This document shows, in pieces, positions 60,027 to 64,000 of a DNA stretch of 64,000 nt. The notes beneath the pieces were generated by a model, which saw nothing but the letters and a program-made list of their open reading frames with translations, was not told where the DNA came from and ran no database searches. Positions within the stretch are counted from its first letter, which is position 1, and each line of letters begins with the position of its first letter. The stretch covers positions 434,001 to 498,000 of the forward strand of contig NC_089178.1 in NCBI RefSeq assembly GCF_947507565.1. The letters run 5' to 3'. The stretch comes from Oscarella lobularis (lineage: Eukaryota > Porifera > Homoscleromorpha > Homosclerophorida > Oscarellidae). The position numbers and the translations under genes were made by a program.

Positions 60027-62106
60027 TCACACACGCACAAAACTGGTTCCATAGACGAGCCCGGGAAAGGTGAACGACAGCACTTTGCTTCCACTAGCAT
60101 CCAACGAAAAATAAACGCGTTCAAACTGGTACGCTTCGAGTTCGGTGATCATGCACGACTGCAAGTCGGGAGGAATGAACACTTTGGCTTCGGTTGCACT
60201 ATTGAACCACAAGTATGTGTTGATACCTAAAAATCCCCAGTCTCAATATCTTACATGTAGTAGCCAATCTCTACCTAATAGCGATATCACGACGTGCTTG
60301 AACTCCTCAATGACACTGATTTGCGCCTCGAGTGGTCCAATGCTTGCCTTGTACGTGCCCCCGTACATTGGAGCGTTGGTCGGATAGCCGATCTAGAGAA
60401 GAAAGGTCTAGAATCTACTTGTGGTATCTTAGTATGAACATCGGGTTGATTTTGTGCCAGAGCGGACGTAAGAGCGGGCAGCAAGATATTGTAAATCTGC
60501 GCCGACGCGTTCAATTCGTCGATTGCACCCGACCAGAAGACGGTGACACCTTGCAACACTCGGTTTCCTTCGCAGAGCATAGAGCTTTAAAATTATTTTT
60601 ACCAAGTTTTAGTTGGGAGACGAAGCTAAAGAGTGTAGAATATCCCAGCACGTTTCCGCCTTTACTGCAAACCGTGTAATTGTTCTGATAGCGCATTTCC
60701 CACGGAGTTCCGAACATGGTTACACCGTCGGCGTTGAGATAAACTGAAGCGCCGCATTTGAAAAGAAAACTCGTGCGTTGTTTTTTACCTGGTAGAGACA
60801 TTTGCCGAACTGTTTCTGGACTCAGAACCTTTGCATATGCGTCCGGTGTCGACGAATCGTTGATCAAATTCACGTCGTAGCCGGACGTAAATAGACCCAT
60901 TAGCTAGGGACGCACCTTTGTCTCGTTTTCGGTACTTGTGAGTTCTAAACGTACTATTGCCATTGCCCTCGGTGACGAGTACATTTGTCCAGCCGGAGAA
61001 AGCCAATTCAAATTGGTTAGGGGCGCTATTGTTCCGTCGACGTTGTAACCTGTAGCCATTTCCTTTGTGACACTTTCATCGTTTGATTAGAAGGATTTAC
61101 TTTAAAAATTTCAAAATTTACCTGGATGTAAAGGTGAAGCCCGTTTGTCCCATATTTAAAGGCTCCAGTATGTTTTTTTGAACGTAGTCTTCAAACGTTG
61201 TATTCAAATAGGCCGCTAGACCGTTGCCAAGCAAAGCAAAGCCGAGATTACTATGTTAGCATAGCTTAGAAATTCGCTCTCCGCGTTCAAATGACTGAGA
61301 CTGCACCTGTACGACGGTACGACCCAAGGTGGAAATATTAGTGATTCGTTTTTCAAATTGTCGTAGATCTCAGCCGTCGTAGAATTGCAGGTGCTGATCG
61401 ATCCGTAAAGACAAGGAGCCTCTCTTGGAAGTCCAGAGAGCTGGGACAACATTTGCCTACGTGCACCCGTGAGCGTAAGATGTACAGTTAAATGCCTGCT
61501 GGCTAACCTAATCGTTATTTTGCTATTTCCAAACGGATTCTTGACGTCAAAGTCCGGTGCGTAGACTTGAAATGGGTCGTCTAGCGACTTGATTTGTCCC
61601 CTCTCCATCATTTGATAAGCCATTATAGCCTTGCAGCCAACGATTATTTATTGACTCGAATAAACTTTGTTGCTTACGACGAAGACTTTGGTAACACTTC
61701 CTAATCGGAAAATAGTAAAACTAGATGGAGATTTGGTTGTCTTTTTGTTGAGAACTCCTAAGCCACCATCAAATATCGCCTTTCCTCGATATGTAATCGC
61801 AAACCCTATGCCAGGCTAAAAACGTGGGCTATTAATCGATTGTAGACTAGCTGGTCGTTCTAAGTTACTAAGGAGGTCGAGTTTAATTGCGACGCAAGCA
61901 ATTGTTGAAAGTCACGTAGAGCCTGTGCTAGCACCGGAGGAAGAGTCGTGAAGTCTTCCGGTAGATATTGTGCAGGGCAGTTCTCGGAAGTTGGAGTCTG
62001 AAATGCACCGTCTAATAATAAGAGCACAATTGTGCAGGACTTGTCTTACATCAGACTCTATGTGGCACACCAGCACGAAAAGGAAGAAGCCAAATACCCT
62101 ATGCAT
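60027..62106 (-). CDS. Secreted serine beta-lactamase-like protein (LACTBL1-like)
   Basis: Start at 62106 with a signal peptide (MHRVFGFFLFVLVCHIESD), then TPTSENCPAQYLPEDFTTLP and LRDFQQLLASQLNSTS. The class C beta-lactamase/penicillin-binding fold has SxxK in FTIFRLGSVTKVF (codons near 61687-61698), YxN as YSN restored by a 57-nt intron (SYSNLGFALLGNGLAAYLNT, near 61240) and a third motif KGG in SKGGNVLGYSTLF (near 60650). Other blocks are RLASRHLTVHLTLTG-type helices and NILEPLNMGQTGFTF. The C-terminal 150 residues form an extra beta-rich domain ending SFVRV. All catalytic residues are present, so it is probably an active serine hydrolase outside the cell or in the secretory route; the substrate is unknown. 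Closest animal family by eye: LACTBL1. Confidence 0.85.
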
Positions 62107-62360
62107 TCTTTGGGCGGAGCCTGTGCAAATTGACCTGTTGCTAGCGCGCTCTCGCCTCCGCGTCCTGTACACACGATGTCGTCCTCTCTCTTTTCCGAGT
62201 TGGAGGCGAGACGACACGGTAAGGCCGAACTAAGAAGAAGCTTCATTCTCTCAAAACGTTGTAACCAGACGATCGATTAGTCGAACGCTTCGTTCGCACG
62301 GGACGCTCTGGCGGACTCGAGCTGATACTAGACGAATCTCCCACTGGATCTGCTACAGCT

Positions 62361-64000
62361 ATGTCTTCGGTAAGACATAAGCACGAGAAAGGGTTTTGGG
62401 AGAGAGAATGATTTTTTTTCAGTTTCCGTGTGGATTTCCACCGGTTTCTTCGACCGAGCGTGTGGAGACGTTTCTGCTGCAGCCCGGAAACACTTCTCTC
62501 GGCAATCCATCTCGAGCTCAAAAGTGAATTAGATTAATTAATTAATTAATTAATTAATTAATTAATTTTTAGGTTTTGGCCGAGAGAAAAGAATCCGTCT
62601 TCTATTCTGCACTACGACGTCAGCACGTGCACTGTTGAGAGCACTGTTGACAGAGCAAACAATTCCTTGCATCTGCTAGAAACAGGGAATCATAAGAATC
62701 CGGAGGTGAAAATTTATGTACTGGATTTGCGTCGTTTTTCAGGAAAAAGTTTTGTTTGTACACAGATTTCGTCATCAGAGACTTCAAGTCTGCTAGTCAT
62801 CGATCCCTCGACTATCATTGCAAAAGAACGAGGGCATATCTCAGGCACGCCTTACACTAACACTCAGTCAAAATTTGAAAGTCACCCTATAGATTTGCTG
62901 TCTTGTCCACCTGGATTTTCCGAAGGGATGACGTTCAAAACGCCACTAAGAAATACAGCAGACGGCCCTAAAGGTAAACGCACCACGTCCACCACCACCA
63001 CATTTGAAAAATGCCCGAAGGAGGAGCGGACCTAACAAGCGTCCTAACCGAAGACATAGACATTGAAAACCTGATGGCCGACCGACCGGAATCTCCAACA
63101 ACTGAAAAAGATGACGACGAAGAAGAGGAAGATACAGACGACGGCCTTGCATTACCCGAAGTAGGCACTGTACAAACTCTAACATAAGATCACCTATAGA
63201 CAACGTTTCCTTAGGTCACCCTCACAAAAAAGACAACCGCAACGATATCGTCTTGGGCGACGGTCGTCGACAGCGCCGATCCCGTCGTCGATTTCCACCG
63301 ACAATTACCGAACATGGCGATGACGTGGCCTTTCGAGTTGGATCCGTTTCAGAAGCAAGCCATTTTGCATCTCGAGCGCGGCGAGAACGTCTTCGTCGCC
63401 GCGCACACGTCGGCGGGAAAAACGGTCATCGCCGAGTACGCGATTGCGTTGGCGAGACAGCACATGACGCGAATTATTTACACGTCGCCCATCAAGGCGT
63501 TGTCAAATCAGAAATTCAGGGATTTTAAGACGACGTTCGAGGACGTCGGTCTGTTGACGGGAGACGTTCGCATAAAAGCCGAGTCGTCGTGTTTGATAAT
63601 GACGACCGAAATTTTGAGGTAATAAAGCGAATGAGATGTGCGTTTTGTGACGGAGAGGGGGCGTCCAGGTCGATGCTCTATAATGGATCCGAAGTGGTTC
63701 GCGACGTGGAATGGGTTGTTTTTGACGAGTGTCATTATGTCAACGACGCTGAGGTATTAGTTGAATATTTCTAAGCTGTGGTACTGACTATCGCTGCAGC
63801 GCGGTGTCGTCTGGGAAGAGACGCTTATCATGCTGCCACCCCACGTTCACATCATCTTGCTTTCGGCAACAGTGCCAAACACGGTTGAATTTGCTGAATG
63901 GATAGGGTAACGAATCTGACCTGTCTATACTTCGTTTTTATTTATACTAATACTTTTGACTTTTAGACAGACGAAGAAGAGGAAGATCTACGTTATCGGC
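62361..64000 (+). CDS. SKIC2: Ski2 RNA helicase, 5' part (SKIV2L/SKIC2, cut by window end)
   Basis: Starts at the ATG at 62361 (MSS then [20 protein letters not shown]). The N-terminal part continues [16 protein letters not shown], an acidic stretch ([16 protein letters not shown]), and [20 protein letters not shown], the Q-motif region. Helicase motifs: I in [20 protein letters not shown]; Ia in [16 protein letters not shown]; Ib in GLLTGDV; motif II as DECH ([11 protein letters not shown]), where vertebrate SKIV2L has DEVH; III in [12 protein letters not shown]. It is cut at IYVIG. Ski2 is the ATPase of the Ski complex that feeds RNA to the cytoplasmic exosome. Head-to-head with the beta-lactamase-like gene, 254 bp between start codons. 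Confidence 0.95.
62533..62567. repeat. (ATTA)n microsatellite in Ski2 intron
   Basis: Tandem ATTA units in the second intron, directly before its TTTTTAG acceptor. Confidence 0.95.

Overview
The window is eukaryotic and animal. It holds many multi-exon genes with very short introns (mostly about 41-80 nt where I could place both ends), short intergenic spaces, genes on both strands, and families such as ABL kinase, SFRP, a sema/PSI receptor, VAMP4, RABGAP1, CPED1 and a rhodopsin-like GPCR cluster. Animal-type signalling genes, tiny introns and moderate GC fit an early-branching animal. My best guess is a homoscleromorph sponge (Oscarella/Corticium type), but that is inference; nothing in the sequence names the species.

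Layout. 1-5450: edge exon of an unknown minus-strand gene, a plus-strand sema/PSI single-pass receptor with a short tail, and a minus-strand orphan GPCR. 5540-6381: small heat-shock protein with TATA box and heat-shock element. 6600-12252 (minus): a lipid-transfer protein with three START-like domains, then a secreted frizzled-related protein. 13204-20054 (minus): a long coiled-coil protein resembling synaptonemal complex protein SYCP1, then a SUMO protease. 20450-26306 (plus): a tektin-like protein and three tandem paralogous GPCRs. 26593-31998 (plus): CPED1 and the SNARE VAMP4. 32314-35091 (minus): a secreted sushi/thrombospondin-1 protein, head-to-head with a PHYHD1-like dioxygenase (35330-36706). 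37003-40700: a small secreted orphan, a short two-exon orphan and a GC-rich stretch with no firm gene. 40849-49622 (plus): quiescin sulfhydryl oxidase, full-length ABL kinase and a phostensin/taperin-like PP1 regulator. 49819-50960 (minus): a second phytanoyl-CoA-dioxygenase-family gene, head-to-head with RABGAP1 (51254-56007). 56146-64000: a two-domain coactosin-like actin binder, a CENP-P-like kinetochore protein (minus), a secreted beta-lactamase-like protein (minus), and the 5' half of the Ski2 RNA helicase running off the right edge.

The genes do not form one pathway; this is ordinary gene-dense genome. The parts worth a second look are: (a) a lineage-specific GPCR family (three tandem plus one distant copy) lacking the DRY motif but sharing a C-terminal tail motif around L-F-P-[ED]-[ST]; (b) the triple-START protein; (c) at least five introns that appear to use GC-AG instead of GT-AG boundaries, four of them forced by protein homology across the junction; (d) the sema/PSI receptor without a plexin GAP domain; and (e) apparent homologues of meiotic and kinetochore proteins (SYCP1, CENP-P). 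Exon joins were worked out by eye; gene spans are given from start to stop codon with introns included.
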